Origin: UBA60 sp964587885
GTDB lineage: Archaea > Thermoplasmatota > Poseidoniia > Poseidoniales > Poseidoniaceae
Direction of reading: 5' to 3'
Length of the DNA stretch: 26,308 nt
Assembly: GCA_964587885.1 (NCBI GenBank)
Contig: CAZPME010000026.1
Span: forward strand, 1-26,308
Below are positions 1 to 9,000 of this stretch, in pieces. Numbering within the stretch: position 1 is the first letter of the stretch; each line of letters starts with the position of its first letter. The position numbers and the translations under genes are program-made. Under the pieces are notes generated by a model that worked only from the letters and a program-made list of their open reading frames with translations, ran no database searches and had not been told where the DNA came from.

Positions 1-1
1 A

Positions 2-589
2 AACAAGTATCTGCTAATTGGTAAGGCTCAAGCAGAATCAGTAATGGGGCAGGAATCTAGTGTACGCGATGGAATCATCGGTCCAGTAGCACAAGCCGCA
101 GCATTTGCTGCCATTATCGCCCCAGAAGGTGTACGAGTTAGGAAAATAAGGGCTTGGAGTGGAGCCGGTCAATGGTTAAGGCCTACATTGGATTTGGTTT
201 ATGATCCAGTATGGACGTGCTTGCGTGATCATCTTCGTGATGAAGGAACAGTACGTATCGTTCCACTTCCTGAAGTTGAAATGAGTGGTGAATGTGGCAT
301 TGAGGGTATTTCTGAGCGTTCTTTAGTTCGGTTACGAAAGGCATGGCCCACTCTTGACCATGATTTACGCTCATCAGCACTTTCGGAATTATTGCTCAAT
401 GTGGTCGGAACTTCAGGCTTGTCTGCTGCACGAATTGAGGAATTGGGGTGGCATAGAGTTGTTGCCGGACACTGGCCATGCGATATGGCTACAATGCTGA
501 GAAACGAAGTCGCATTGTGGCCTACTGATGCCGATGTAAATTATGCGAGTTCAAGGCTTGAAACGTTGATATCACAAGGATATTTTTAA
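2..589 (+). CDS. Unrecognised protein, 5' end cut by window edge
   Basis: The reading frame is open from base 2 to the TAA at 587-589, with no stop between the window edge and the first internal ATG at 44. The true start therefore probably lies upstream and this is the C-terminal part of a gene; if ATG 44 were the start, the product would be 181 aa. The residues just before that ATG (NKYLLIGKAQAESV) read like ordinary protein. The visible part is soluble, with no membrane segment, no cysteine pair and no nucleotide-binding motif that I recognise. The tail has many Trp residues (GWHRVVAGHWPCD) and looks alpha/beta. It ends 1 nt before the stop of the convergent membrane protein at 591-2642. 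I do not recognise the family and assign no function. Coding status is supported by the long open frame and the plausible composition. Confidence 0.6.
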   Translation, partial: NKYLLIGKAQAESVMGQESSVRDGIIGPVAQAAAFAAIIAPEGVRVRKIRAWSGAGQWLRPTLDLVYDPVWTCLRDHLRDEGTVRIVPLPEVEMSGECGIEGISERSLVRLRKAWPTLDHDLRSSALSELLLNVVGTSGLSAARIEELGWHRVVAGHWPCDMATMLRNEVALWPTDADVNYASSRLETLISQGYF

Positions 590-590
590 C

Positions 591-2642
591 TCATTCAACG
601 ATTTTTAGAATGACTCCACAACCGCCACAAGGTAGTTTTGTTGGTCGGTTGGGGTTTGTGATCGGGTTGGTAGTAGAGCATTTAGGGCAATCAATGGTCG
701 GTACTTCTGGTAGAGTAGAAAGGCCATTGCCGTTTTTTAGGTGGGCAAGTCGACGTGGTGAGACCATTGCAGTAACCAACCAAATACCTCCGTTGCTCCC
801 TACTAATACTAACAAGGTTTCCATCGGATATGCCAAGTAATAAGCGCCGAATACGAGTGATGCTAACGGCAGTTCAAGATAAATTGCTAGCCTACTTTTG
901 TTTTTGCTAATTTTAAAGGTGAAGAATAATAATGCAAATAGACCAATGATTATCGCAGCTAAAAGCACAGTTGGGCTGTAAAGTGAATTCGCCGTCGGTT
1001 GAATAACCAGAGAAAGAGATGATGTAATATCAACATCCTCAACACTAAGATACAATGATTCTGAAGAGCCCAAGCGGACATGGTTGGAAGTTAATGTGGC
1101 ATCATTAACATCATCAATTACCTTGGCAATCGAAGTGCCTGCACTAGTAGTTAATTCAATATTCAAGTTGACATTTTTCCAGTATGTATCGGGCTTTGCT
1201 TTCAAGAATGTGCGAACGAGGGAGTGCCGTTCCCCGTCTTCAAGCACTTGAGTTGTGCTGATTGAAATCGAAATTTTCGAATGCATGATGCGATTTTCAC
1301 CATGCGCATCAACATGTACTTCGATGGTCTGGAAATCGGAAAAACGCCCGCCGAGCAACTCCTCTGATTCAATGAATAGACCATTGTCGATGAAACTCAT
1401 CAGTCTGCCGGATTGTAATTGTTGAGAGATTTCGCGCAATTCTCCATCATCAATTAGTCGGTTTGAACGCATTTCATCGGTGACGTCCCCGCCAACAAAC
1501 ATCTTCCATGTTGAGTTGGATTCTAGGCTCGAATTGCCGAGGTTATTCAATCCCCAGCGCATCCACATGGAGGCCGCATCATAGAAACTGATTCTAGTAG
1601 TACGGGAGAGTATGAGTTGATTGTTATCAGTCGCTAATTCCCCATTTATCGCCAATTCCATCCGACTACCTGAACCATCTGTTTTGGGTGGTTCATCATT
1701 TGGATAATAGACGCCCCCAGAGCCACCACCATCGGCTCCAAACACGATATCCCAGCTGATTTCTCCGGCGAATGGATCTGTTCCTTGTTGGACAACCAAA
1801 CTAATATTCACCGCATATGCGCCATCGGGAAGAGATGATTCTGCTTGCCAAGTCCACGTCGCTAAGACATCATTCCCCTGTATTTCTAGCACCGGCATTG
1901 TGGTAATTGAAACACCACCGGCGCTGACACTAATTTCGCTTGAACCAACCATTTTGGTGCCAAATCCAGAAGAGAATTTCACTTGGAGGAATACTGAGTG
2001 GCCTTCAACTGCAGGTGCAGACATTCTCATGTCGAGAAGAGGAAGTTCTACTTCGATGAAGCCGTTGTAATCTTCAGTTCCCCAAATGAATTCTACTTTT
2101 GCATCGGTTCCAGGCAGACTGAAAACCAATGTTTGTACTCGCAGGCTAATTTGGACTTTGTCGGTACCACCCATGCTAGCACTCTCAATATCGATTGGAA
2201 TTTCAAGAATGTTGGAAGATCCAGCCGGTAGGTAGGTATTGCCTGGACCACTATAGCCTTCGTAAGTGCGAGAGCCGATGGTTACGACAACGGTCGCATT
2301 GATTTCTATTCCTGCCGCATTTTCAACTTCGTAGGGCAATGAAAGTTTCCACGTGCTTTGTGGATATGATCCACCCCATCCAGGAGTGTATTCCCAACTA
2401 TGGATCTCGGCTATTTGAGTAACTGCATTTTCTATCAGCACACGCTCTTCAGTTCCAAGATCATCTTCAAAGGGAGTTAGGGTAGCAGTTGAATCTCTTC
2501 CGATGAAGAGCAAATCGTATTCACCGGCTGAGCAACATATGCGAACAGCATCCTCGGCTTCCTCTTCAGCACTGACCAATTGGGTACAGAATGTGGCGAG
2601 AAATAGCACCATTAATCCGATGGCAGTTGCTTTGCGGCTCAT
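591..2642 (-). CDS. Secreted/membrane protein with beta-sandwich ectodomain and C-terminal zinc ribbon
   Basis: About 683 aa from the ATG at 2642; a GTG at 2651 would add three residues. I prefer the ATG because MSRKATAIG followed by a hydrophobic run ending near SAEEE is a standard signal peptide. Residues ~30-550 are rich in Ser, Thr, Val and Gly and look like repeated beta-sandwich (Ig/CARDB-like) ectodomain, with an acidic, Gly-rich linker (GADGGGSGGVYYPNDEPP) near the middle. Three hydrophobic segments follow, at ~559-577, ~589-606 and ~609-627. The C-terminus carries CPKC (652-655) and CGGC (672-675), a treble-Cys-pair zinc ribbon. With a cleaved N-terminal signal and three membrane passes, the ribbon would face the cytoplasm. 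No catalytic motif was recognised. A role in surface binding or sensing is inference. It lies 75 nt downstream of the small helical gene on the same strand. Confidence 0.8.
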   Translation of the reverse strand: MSRKATAIGLMVLFLATFCTQLVSAEEEAEDAVRICCSAGEYDLLFIGRDSTATLTPFEDDLGTEERVLIENAVTQIAEIHSWEYTPGWGGSYPQSTWKLSLPYEVENAAGIEINATVVVTIGSRTYEGYSGPGNTYLPAGSSNILEIPIDIESASMGGTDKVQISLRVQTLVFSLPGTDAKVEFIWGTEDYNGFIEVELPLLDMRMSAPAVEGHSVFLQVKFSSGFGTKMVGSSEISVSAGGVSITTMPVLEIQGNDVLATWTWQAESSLPDGAYAVNISLVVQQGTDPFAGEISWDIVFGADGGGSGGVYYPNDEPPKTDGSGSRMELAINGELATDNNQLILSRTTRISFYDAASMWMRWGLNNLGNSSLESNSTWKMFVGGDVTDEMRSNRLIDDGELREISQQLQSGRLMSFIDNGLFIESEELLGGRFSDFQTIEVHVDAHGENRIMHSKISISISTTQVLEDGERHSLVRTFLKAKPDTYWKNVNLNIELTTSAGTSIAKVIDDVNDATLTSNHVRLGSSESLYLSVEDVDITSSLSLVIQPTANSLYSPTVLLAAIIIGLFALLFFTFKISKNKSRLAIYLELPLASLVFGAYYLAYPMETLLVLVGSNGGIWLVTAMVSPRRLAHLKNGNGLSTLPEVPTIDCPKCSTTNPITNPNRPTKLPCGGCGVILKIVE

Positions 2643-2698
2643 CCTATTCACTTGCTCGTTGTGTAAGTGACTTTTGAAGGCGACGCACGCAGGAGCGA

Positions 2699-2705
2699 TA
2701 ATAAC
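2699..2705 (-). promoter_or_regulatory. Possible TATA box for the zinc-ribbon membrane protein
   Basis: On the minus strand the gap upstream of the gene at 2642 reads GTTATTATCGC, an A/T-rich core in an otherwise GC-mixed spacer. Archaeal initiation usually falls about 25-27 nt downstream, here near 2676, which would give a leader of about 34 nt. Read-through from the gene at 3068 is equally possible, so this is tentative. Confidence 0.3.
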
Positions 2706-2717
2706 GGGTTTATCTAA

Positions 2718-3068
2718 CTAGATAACTCGCTCCAAAACTTCGCCTAATTCTCTTTCGAATAATGAAACAAGTGCTCCACTGGCCTCGTCACGCAAATCTT
2801 CAGGAAGCAGACTTATTCCAAGTCTTGCTGCAGTTTGACTAGCCTTTAATTCGGCGTAAAGAGACCGAGCTTTGGCGTTGAAATAGTACTTGACAGTCTC
2901 TTTTATTTCGGCTTTCAACTCACTGTCTTCGTCGATTTTTGCTCGGATGTATTGTTTCAATTCATCCTTTACCATATCTCGCATCGATTCAAGCACGAGG
3001 TCCTCGGTCTGAATGAATTCAGAAACGTGGTCACGTATCGAACCGGTTAGAAGCCTTTCAATCGCCAT
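2718..3068 (-). CDS. Small charged helical protein, function unknown
   Basis: 116 aa from the ATG at 3068. The whole chain is predicted helical and strongly charged (for example ELKQYIRAKIDEDSELKAE and EVKYYFNAKARS-like stretches), with no cysteines, no membrane segment and no signal peptide. The heptad-like spacing of Leu/Ile/Val suggests a helical bundle or coiled coil. It is divergent from the CBS-like gene at 3148 and upstream of the zinc-ribbon membrane protein on the same strand, so those two may be co-transcribed. I do not recognise the family. The length, start codon and composition support a real gene. Confidence 0.7.
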   Translation of the reverse strand: MAIERLLTGSIRDHVSEFIQTEDLVLESMRDMVKDELKQYIRAKIDEDSELKAEIKETVKYYFNAKARSLYAELKASQTAARLGISLLPEDLRDEASGALVSLFERELGEVLERVI

Positions 3069-3147
3069 GTCCAGCCGAAGTGGCTTCTGTGTTTCAATGT
3101 GTCCACGTGCTTAGAAACTATTGATATGCTACTTATCTGACGCAGTA

Positions 3148-3540
3148 ATGATGTCCGGCATACGAATATCCGACTTAGATTTGAGCGATGAGCACGATAC
3201 CATTGACCTTTCAGCATCCATTGTAGATGCTGCAACTAAATTACTGGCTTTACCGCGTGGTGTGCTTGTAGTGATTGAAGACAACAAGGCCAAAGGAGTT
3301 TTGACCAGTGTGCAATTATTGCGTGCACTAGCAACTGGTGGCGACATGAACTCCGAAACCTGTGGCTTATACATGGACATGGATTTCATGGAAGTTCAAT
3401 TAGGAGATTTACTTGAGGATTTGAAGCCGAAGTTGGCAGAGCGTAAACCTCATGCTATCATCCCAGTCGATGAAGATGGTAATTTTGCGGGTTATTTTTC
3501 ACCCAATGATTATCGTGAAGCCTTGCAATTAGACGTTTAG
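3148..3540 (+). CDS. CBS-domain-like small protein
   Basis: 130 aa from tandem ATGs at 3148/3151; a TTG at 3121 would add nine residues but overlaps the likely promoter. The chain resembles a compact CBS pair (Bateman module). The first half has ...VVDAATKLLALPRGVLVVIEDN-type order followed by KGVLTSVQLLRAL. The second half ends with HAIIPVDEDGNFAGYFSPND, where the strand-turn-strand-helix with a terminal (S/T)xxD is the usual CBS ending. CBS pairs bind adenosine nucleotides and act as energy-sensing regulatory modules; the ligand here is unknown. An A/T-rich element (TTGATATG, 3121-3128) sits about 25 nt before the ATGs, which would suit a leaderless transcript. The last 4 nt (TTAG) overlap the stop of convergent gltX. 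Confidence 0.7.
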   Translation: MMSGIRISDLDLSDEHDTIDLSASIVDAATKLLALPRGVLVVIEDNKAKGVLTSVQLLRALATGGDMNSETCGLYMDMDFMEVQLGDLLEDLKPKLAERKPHAIIPVDEDGNFAGYFSPNDYREALQLDV

Positions 3541-5279
3541 TCGTGAAGATAAATCAGCGTGGTAATGCCACTTTTTTGGTCCCTTTCGATTCTTGCAAAG
3601 CCGGCTCTTTCTAGTTGAACAACTGTGCCATTTTCGTAGTCATTCGGCTCTAGCATACCAGTGATTTGTTGAAGTTCTACACCGACAGGCTTGATCAATA
3701 CTGCCGGAGTTGATAATGGGCCAAGCCAGTGCACGATTGGTTTATCTCCACTTGGCTCAAGCGAAGTGATTTCGGCTAAATTATTCGCTCCTAACTTGAT
3801 ATCGCACCACTCCTTTAGGCGCAATTCCTCGGCCCCGTCAAAGTCCTCTTTCTCAAGCAACACAGAAGTTCCCCCTTCTCTCCACTTTAGCGGAAATATC
3901 CGAGTCCCCATACTATTCGTTGGATGGGTAGCGACTGCAATTTCCTCATCTTGTGTGAAATGATTTGCTGATAATGTTACTTCGATTGGATTTCGAACAA
4001 AGGAAAGTCGAGGCGTATCACTATCTATGAGTTTTGAATTGATTGAAAACAAGGTCGAAAGTGGAACAGCAATGTCCTTCTGAGTTAGGCCCAACTCGAC
4101 CCAGAAATCACGAAGTGCTCCGGGAGAGATCCCCCTTCTTTGCAAGGCTGAAATTGTCGGTAAGCGCACATCATTCCAACCAGACCACAATCCTGATTCA
4201 ATATCTTGCCTCATTCCTGAGGTGGAAAATCCACCGAATTCGTGAATTTTAACGCGACCCCAATAAATCGTTTCTGGATAATCCCACGAGAATTTCTCAT
4301 ACAGTAATTTTTGCTTGCGAGTTGAGTCCATTAGGTCTTTGCCGCGAATAATGTGGGTGACGCCTTGCAAATGGTCCTCAATTGCTGATTGGAAGTCAAG
4401 TAGAGGCCAGACTCGGTATTTAGATGCGATTTCAGGTCGTGGGTGTGGGTTTTCAGTCGTGTCTTGAATGCGTAGTGCTGGCCAATCCCGTAACGCGGGG
4501 TTCTTTGCAGCCATGTCAGTTTTTATTCTAACAACTGCACTTCCGGGAATAGAATTTGGTTCATGCATTGACTTCCACTTCAGTATATTTTCCTCAGAAC
4601 TTTGATCACGACATGGACATTGAGTTTGCTGCTCGCGGAATTGCTTGAATTCTTCACCGCTACAATTGCACACATAGGCTTCACCAGAAGTGAGGATTTT
4701 TTCAGCATACTCATAGTATATTTCGATACGCGAACTGGCGTAGACTACGCGATGAGGAGTCACTCCTGTCATCCATTCGACTTCTGAAATAATTTGTTGA
4801 TAGGCCGAAGGTAATGGTGGCTTTTTCCTAGTGTCGGTATCATCAAAACGCAGAATTAGGATTCCATCATGTCGTTTGGCGTATTCAGAATTGATAATCA
4901 CGCCACGGCCATGGCCGAAGGAGAGAGGTCCATTGGGATTAGGGGCAAATCTGAGTATCACCGAATCTCCGACATTGGGTAATTCAGGCAACCCAGCGCG
5001 TCGTTCTTTGACCCGTTTATCGAGTAAATGTGGCGCTTCACTTTCTAAGATAGAACGTATTTCATCCATTCCAAAATCATTGGCCATTTTATTGGCGGCA
5101 TCAACTTCGGCGGCAAGAATTGCTGAAATCGTCTTTCCATGTTGCCTTAGATCCTCGCGTTCAGCCATGATGCGACCTATTACCGAGCCAACTTGCCCTG
5201 CACCATTGTATTCCAGTGCATTTTGCAATGCATAGTGGCGGAATAGAGCCATTGTTGCCTCATCGCCCGCCCAATCCAT
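3537..5279 (-). CDS. gltX: Glutamyl-tRNA synthetase, archaeal type
   Basis: Charges tRNA-Glu (and tRNA-Gln in organisms using the transamidation route) in the cytoplasm. 580 aa from the ATG at 5279; a GTG at 5300 would add seven residues. I chose the ATG because the family N-terminus begins close to the motif ALQNALEYNGAGQVGSVIG. The class I signature is FAPNPNGPLSFGHGRG (residues 111-126), with SFGHG as the HIGH motif. A zinc-type pair CNC (204-206) and CPC (221-223) follows. The GWND...LPTISALQRRGI segment after residue 367 is characteristic of archaeal/eukaryotic GluRS-GlnRS. The KMSKS position reads FSTSGMR (351-357), with Gly355 where the second lysine is expected. The C-terminal half is the beta-barrel anticodon-binding type, not the bacterial helical type. 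It sits downstream of rnhB on the same strand, 42 nt after its stop. Confidence 0.95.
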   Translation of the reverse strand: MDWAGDEATMALFRHYALQNALEYNGAGQVGSVIGRIMAEREDLRQHGKTISAILAAEVDAANKMANDFGMDEIRSILESEAPHLLDKRVKERRAGLPELPNVGDSVILRFAPNPNGPLSFGHGRGVIINSEYAKRHDGILILRFDDTDTRKKPPLPSAYQQIISEVEWMTGVTPHRVVYASSRIEIYYEYAEKILTSGEAYVCNCSGEEFKQFREQQTQCPCRDQSSEENILKWKSMHEPNSIPGSAVVRIKTDMAAKNPALRDWPALRIQDTTENPHPRPEIASKYRVWPLLDFQSAIEDHLQGVTHIIRGKDLMDSTRKQKLLYEKFSWDYPETIYWGRVKIHEFGGFSTSGMRQDIESGLWSGWNDVRLPTISALQRRGISPGALRDFWVELGLTQKDIAVPLSTLFSINSKLIDSDTPRLSFVRNPIEVTLSANHFTQDEEIAVATHPTNSMGTRIFPLKWREGGTSVLLEKEDFDGAEELRLKEWCDIKLGANNLAEITSLEPSGDKPIVHWLGPLSTPAVLIKPVGVELQQITGMLEPNDYENGTVVQLERAGFARIERDQKSGITTLIYLHD

Positions 5280-5321
5280 GAACCCTCGAAGCACTCTCAC
5301 TTCTTGAACCTCGCCGACAAC

Positions 5322-6059
5322 TCATCCCCACAAGGTGCGTTGTGCTGGTTTTGGGCCTGTGCCACTAGATACATTCCGTTCAGGAACATCTCCTTTCCCT
5401 GCAGCGAGCCATTCTCTGCGCACCGTCTCCCATCTCCAGCGCAGGGAAAAGTGGGGTAAATCGCCCTCTAGCATCAATTTGACGGCTTTCATTGTAATAG
5501 AGTCTGATGGGTATCCCGAGCCGATGGGAAATGACATTTGCTCTTGTAACTCGGCGATTGCAGCATCTCGGCTCACTTTGGCGATGATGCTGGCGGCTGC
5601 TACTGCAGGGTAGTTATTGTCGGCGCCATGCTGAGAAATGAGATTCCAGTTAGTCATGTCTATTCCACTTTCAATTAGCCTAGAGACGTTATTGCCAAAT
5701 CTCATTTCATTACTGTCGCATGCGTCTAATTGAATTTCTCCGCAATCTTTTTTCTCCAAATTCAAGATGCAATGAGCGAATAAATTCACTTCGTGCTCAT
5801 TGAGGGTGCCAAGCATCATCGCGTGGTCGATTTCATCTGGTGGGGACACATGAATATGGTAATCCCAACCTCGTTCCATGGAGGTTTGTTCAAGCCAAGA
5901 AAATATTTCGCCCCGTCTTTTCGCAGAGAGTAATTTACTATCTTTAACCCCCGCTTCCACCAGTAATTCGACATCTTCAGCGGGACAAGAAAATGCACAT
6001 ACGACTAGAGGGCCGATGACTGGTCCGCGACCGGCTTCATCAGCTCCAATAACCCACAT
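5322..6059 (-). CDS. rnhB: Ribonuclease HII
   Basis: Cleaves the RNA strand of RNA-DNA hybrids and removes single misincorporated ribonucleotides from DNA. 245 aa from the ATG at 6059. Longer starts at 6116, 6083 or 6080 would overlap the preceding gene. The 6059 start lies 4 nt after that gene's stop and puts the catalytic pair at Asp7-Glu8, exactly as in well-studied archaeal enzymes. The motif GADEAGRGPVIGPL opens the protein; LDACD supplies Asp112, and GADNNYPAVAAASIIAKVSRD (split as Asp147 plus the following helix) supplies the fourth acidic residue. GSGYPSD at ~180 is the substrate-binding region of the family. Length is typical of an archaeal RNase HII. It lies between the SGNH surface protein and gltX and is probably co-transcribed with both. 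Confidence 0.95.
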   Translation of the reverse strand: MWVIGADEAGRGPVIGPLVVCAFSCPAEDVELLVEAGVKDSKLLSAKRRGEIFSWLEQTSMERGWDYHIHVSPPDEIDHAMMLGTLNEHEVNLFAHCILNLEKKDCGEIQLDACDSNEMRFGNNVSRLIESGIDMTNWNLISQHGADNNYPAVAAASIIAKVSRDAAIAELQEQMSFPIGSGYPSDSITMKAVKLMLEGDLPHFSLRWRWETVRREWLAAGKGDVPERNVSSGTGPKPAQRTLWG

Positions 6060-6063
6060 TCTC

Positions 6064-9000
6064 TCACAGGTCCAATTCATCATCACTTGGTTCTTCAGAT
6101 TTTGGCAAGGGAACATTTTCTTGAGATTTTGTCAAGTTACGACGTTCTATTCTTTGTGTGCGGTCGGTACTTTGGATTTCACTTGGCAGAGCAACATTGG
6201 CTGGGTGTGGACTCACAACCTTTCTATCAATCTTCTCTGAAATAGTTTCCAAATCAACATCCATTTGCATTCCTTCATGGTGGTCAAGAACTGTAGTTGC
6301 AGCCCCTACTAATGCTTCTTCGACCTGCATTGGTTGCTGCGATGGAGATCCACCCTTGTTCCTAAATCCCGCTACAAATGCAGCATTGCTTACTTCGGGA
6401 CTTTGAGGGATTTCAATTTCTGCTTCACCACCTTCTGCGAATTTATCAAGCCAATCCTCCGCAACTTCAGAGTTCGTGCTGATTTTGAACCGATCCTGCT
6501 TTATTTTCTCTTCTTCATTCAATTTGAGCCGCCGTTTTAGGGCAAGATGAATGGCCACTCCAGAAATGATGATGGCGATAAAGGTGTAGCCAAATGAATT
6601 CCAAGAGTTAACTACACCTGAACCCAAAGCACTCCAATCGACCCAAGGTTCCCTTGAATTTGAAGATTGTATGTAGTGTGTGCCAATGAAGGATGCGTTT
6701 ACTGAGTGTGAAAGGATGAAATCGGGGTTAAGGTGGCTTCTCGCTGTGAGGTTGAGCCATATTGTGCCATTCTCCGGCTCGTTTTCTGGAATGTCGGCCC
6801 AAGCCCGGAAGGTATAGCGTTCATCTACAGAAATATTGTTCTGTGAAAATGACCGTAGCCCTTCTATCTCGCCTTCATATTCTGCATCATTAGGTGGGAT
6901 TAGCCCTTGCTCTGTGCCGTGAGTTACATCCATTATTACTGTGATTCCATCTAAGCCATTACCTAAGTTGCTGATGACATATTGAATTGAAAGTGTTCCA
7001 TCATTTGATTCATCAGTGATGTTCATCCATTGCCATTCTACCATCGGTGCCACACCGATAGAGATGGTCAAAGTGTCGACGACAATGTCGCTATTTTCAA
7101 GTCGCAACTGGTAGGTGATATTTGCTTCACCAAAGGCACTGGCATTTGACGCAACGACAAATGCATACTCAGTTTCTTTGCTTGATCCACCCAATGGAAT
7201 ACTGACTTGACTCGATTCGACAGGGTCTACTAACCAATCTGGTGCCGAGACTAGTTCAATAATGTAAGAGTCATGATAATTGCCAGTATTGATAATTGCT
7301 ATGTCGCCATCACAAGATTGGCTAGGTGAAATTCGGCTGCATGAGAAGTATTCGCTTGAGAATTCTCCATCGCGTAGCCAAGTAATATTGGCAGTAACAG
7401 TGGTTAGTTTAGTCCGTTTTTCCCCCCAGTCATTACTTACCCTTACTTCAACACTAACGTTTCCAATAACTTCTCCTGGGGAGAGTATCCCAACCTCAAA
7501 TGTCACATCATCACCCACCGAAATCCAATCCATCTCGTGGTTATTGAATAGAGCAATTGTCCAGCCATATGCTTCAATTCTCTCGGCAGCAGGATTGTTT
7601 GCATCCGGCACTCCATCGATAAGCAATTGTAATTTCACTGAGGCTTTAGTTGGCGTATTACCAGTATTTAGAATGGTGATTGGGATTCGGCCATCACTAT
7701 TAGGGGCCAAGGTCAAATTTTGCCCTATAGTTGCAATTTCGATTTCGTGCCATTGGTTAACATCAATACTGAAGTTCCACCATGCGGTTTGATTGAAGTC
7801 ATTACTATGTGCTGTTAACGACCATTGGAAATCGATGCCGGCCAGAGGGTTTCCGTTGGTCACTTCCGGAATGTCGATGGTGAAGTCAACCCATTCAAGA
7901 GATTGTTTGGAAATGGGAAAATCAACTGCTGAGTTGAACGAATAATTCCATCCAGTTGAAGAATATAACATGACTGTGATATTGTCATCTACGGTCGCAT
8001 TATTGCTGAGATTTACTGTTAATCGAAACGAAGTGCCTGCATCTATGCCGAAAGAAGAATTAGGGTTTGCACCAAAAGAAATGTGTTCGGATGGTGACTC
8101 TGAGGTAGAATTGCCAGAGTTGTTATTGGAATTATTCCCTCCTTGCTCGCCATTATCTGCTGTTTCGTCGCCAGCCCCGCTCCAGTTTGCGGCCATCCAA
8201 GGAAAACTTAGCAGCCCCACTGTTTCATTGAATACAGTGGCATCTGCAGCCTGCTGTAGTTGTAATTTGGTTGCACTATCAATGCTGACGGAATCAGAAT
8301 TCCCGACGGTAGTATTTCCGTAAATTGTTGCATACATTACACAGGCGGTTAGGTATGAACCGGTTAGAGAAGGATGAGCACCATCACTACTGTACAAATT
8401 CCAAAATATCGATGAAGAATCTAAGGGATTTCCACCTGAGAGCAAGATATTGTCGTAAATATGCTCGTAAGCTAATCCAACCGGAGCAATCCATACCGCT
8501 TTCAGTGCATTACTAGTATTATCACGATAATCAATATAGCCATCGCGTAAATGATGCTGCATGGTTTTGTAATCGGGGTAACGCCAAGTATTGGTAGAAT
8601 CGCCTTCGCGATATCCCCATGTCATGAATAGGACACTTTCAGCATCGATTTCTTCTGCTCTGTTCGTTAAATCAACAAGTCCAGCAAGACTGTTTTGCCA
8701 ATACTGAGAAGTCCGGGGAAATCCTGGAACCTGACTTTGGTCCTGTAACATTACCCAATCCAAGTTGTTATTTTGTAGAGTTGTATTCCACATGTCACCG
8801 GCGGAATTCATTCTATCAGCATGCTGGTCAAAGCGCATTCCGCCACCGGAAAGTTCCGAAACATTGGATTCTTCAGCGTGGGAAATAATTTGGTTGAAAA
8901 GAGAATGTAAATTGTTGGCTTGTGTGTAAGAATTGCCAACCAGAACAATATCTGCAGCCGACTCATCTTGAGGTCCCTGGCCACGCCCATCAAGACTGGA

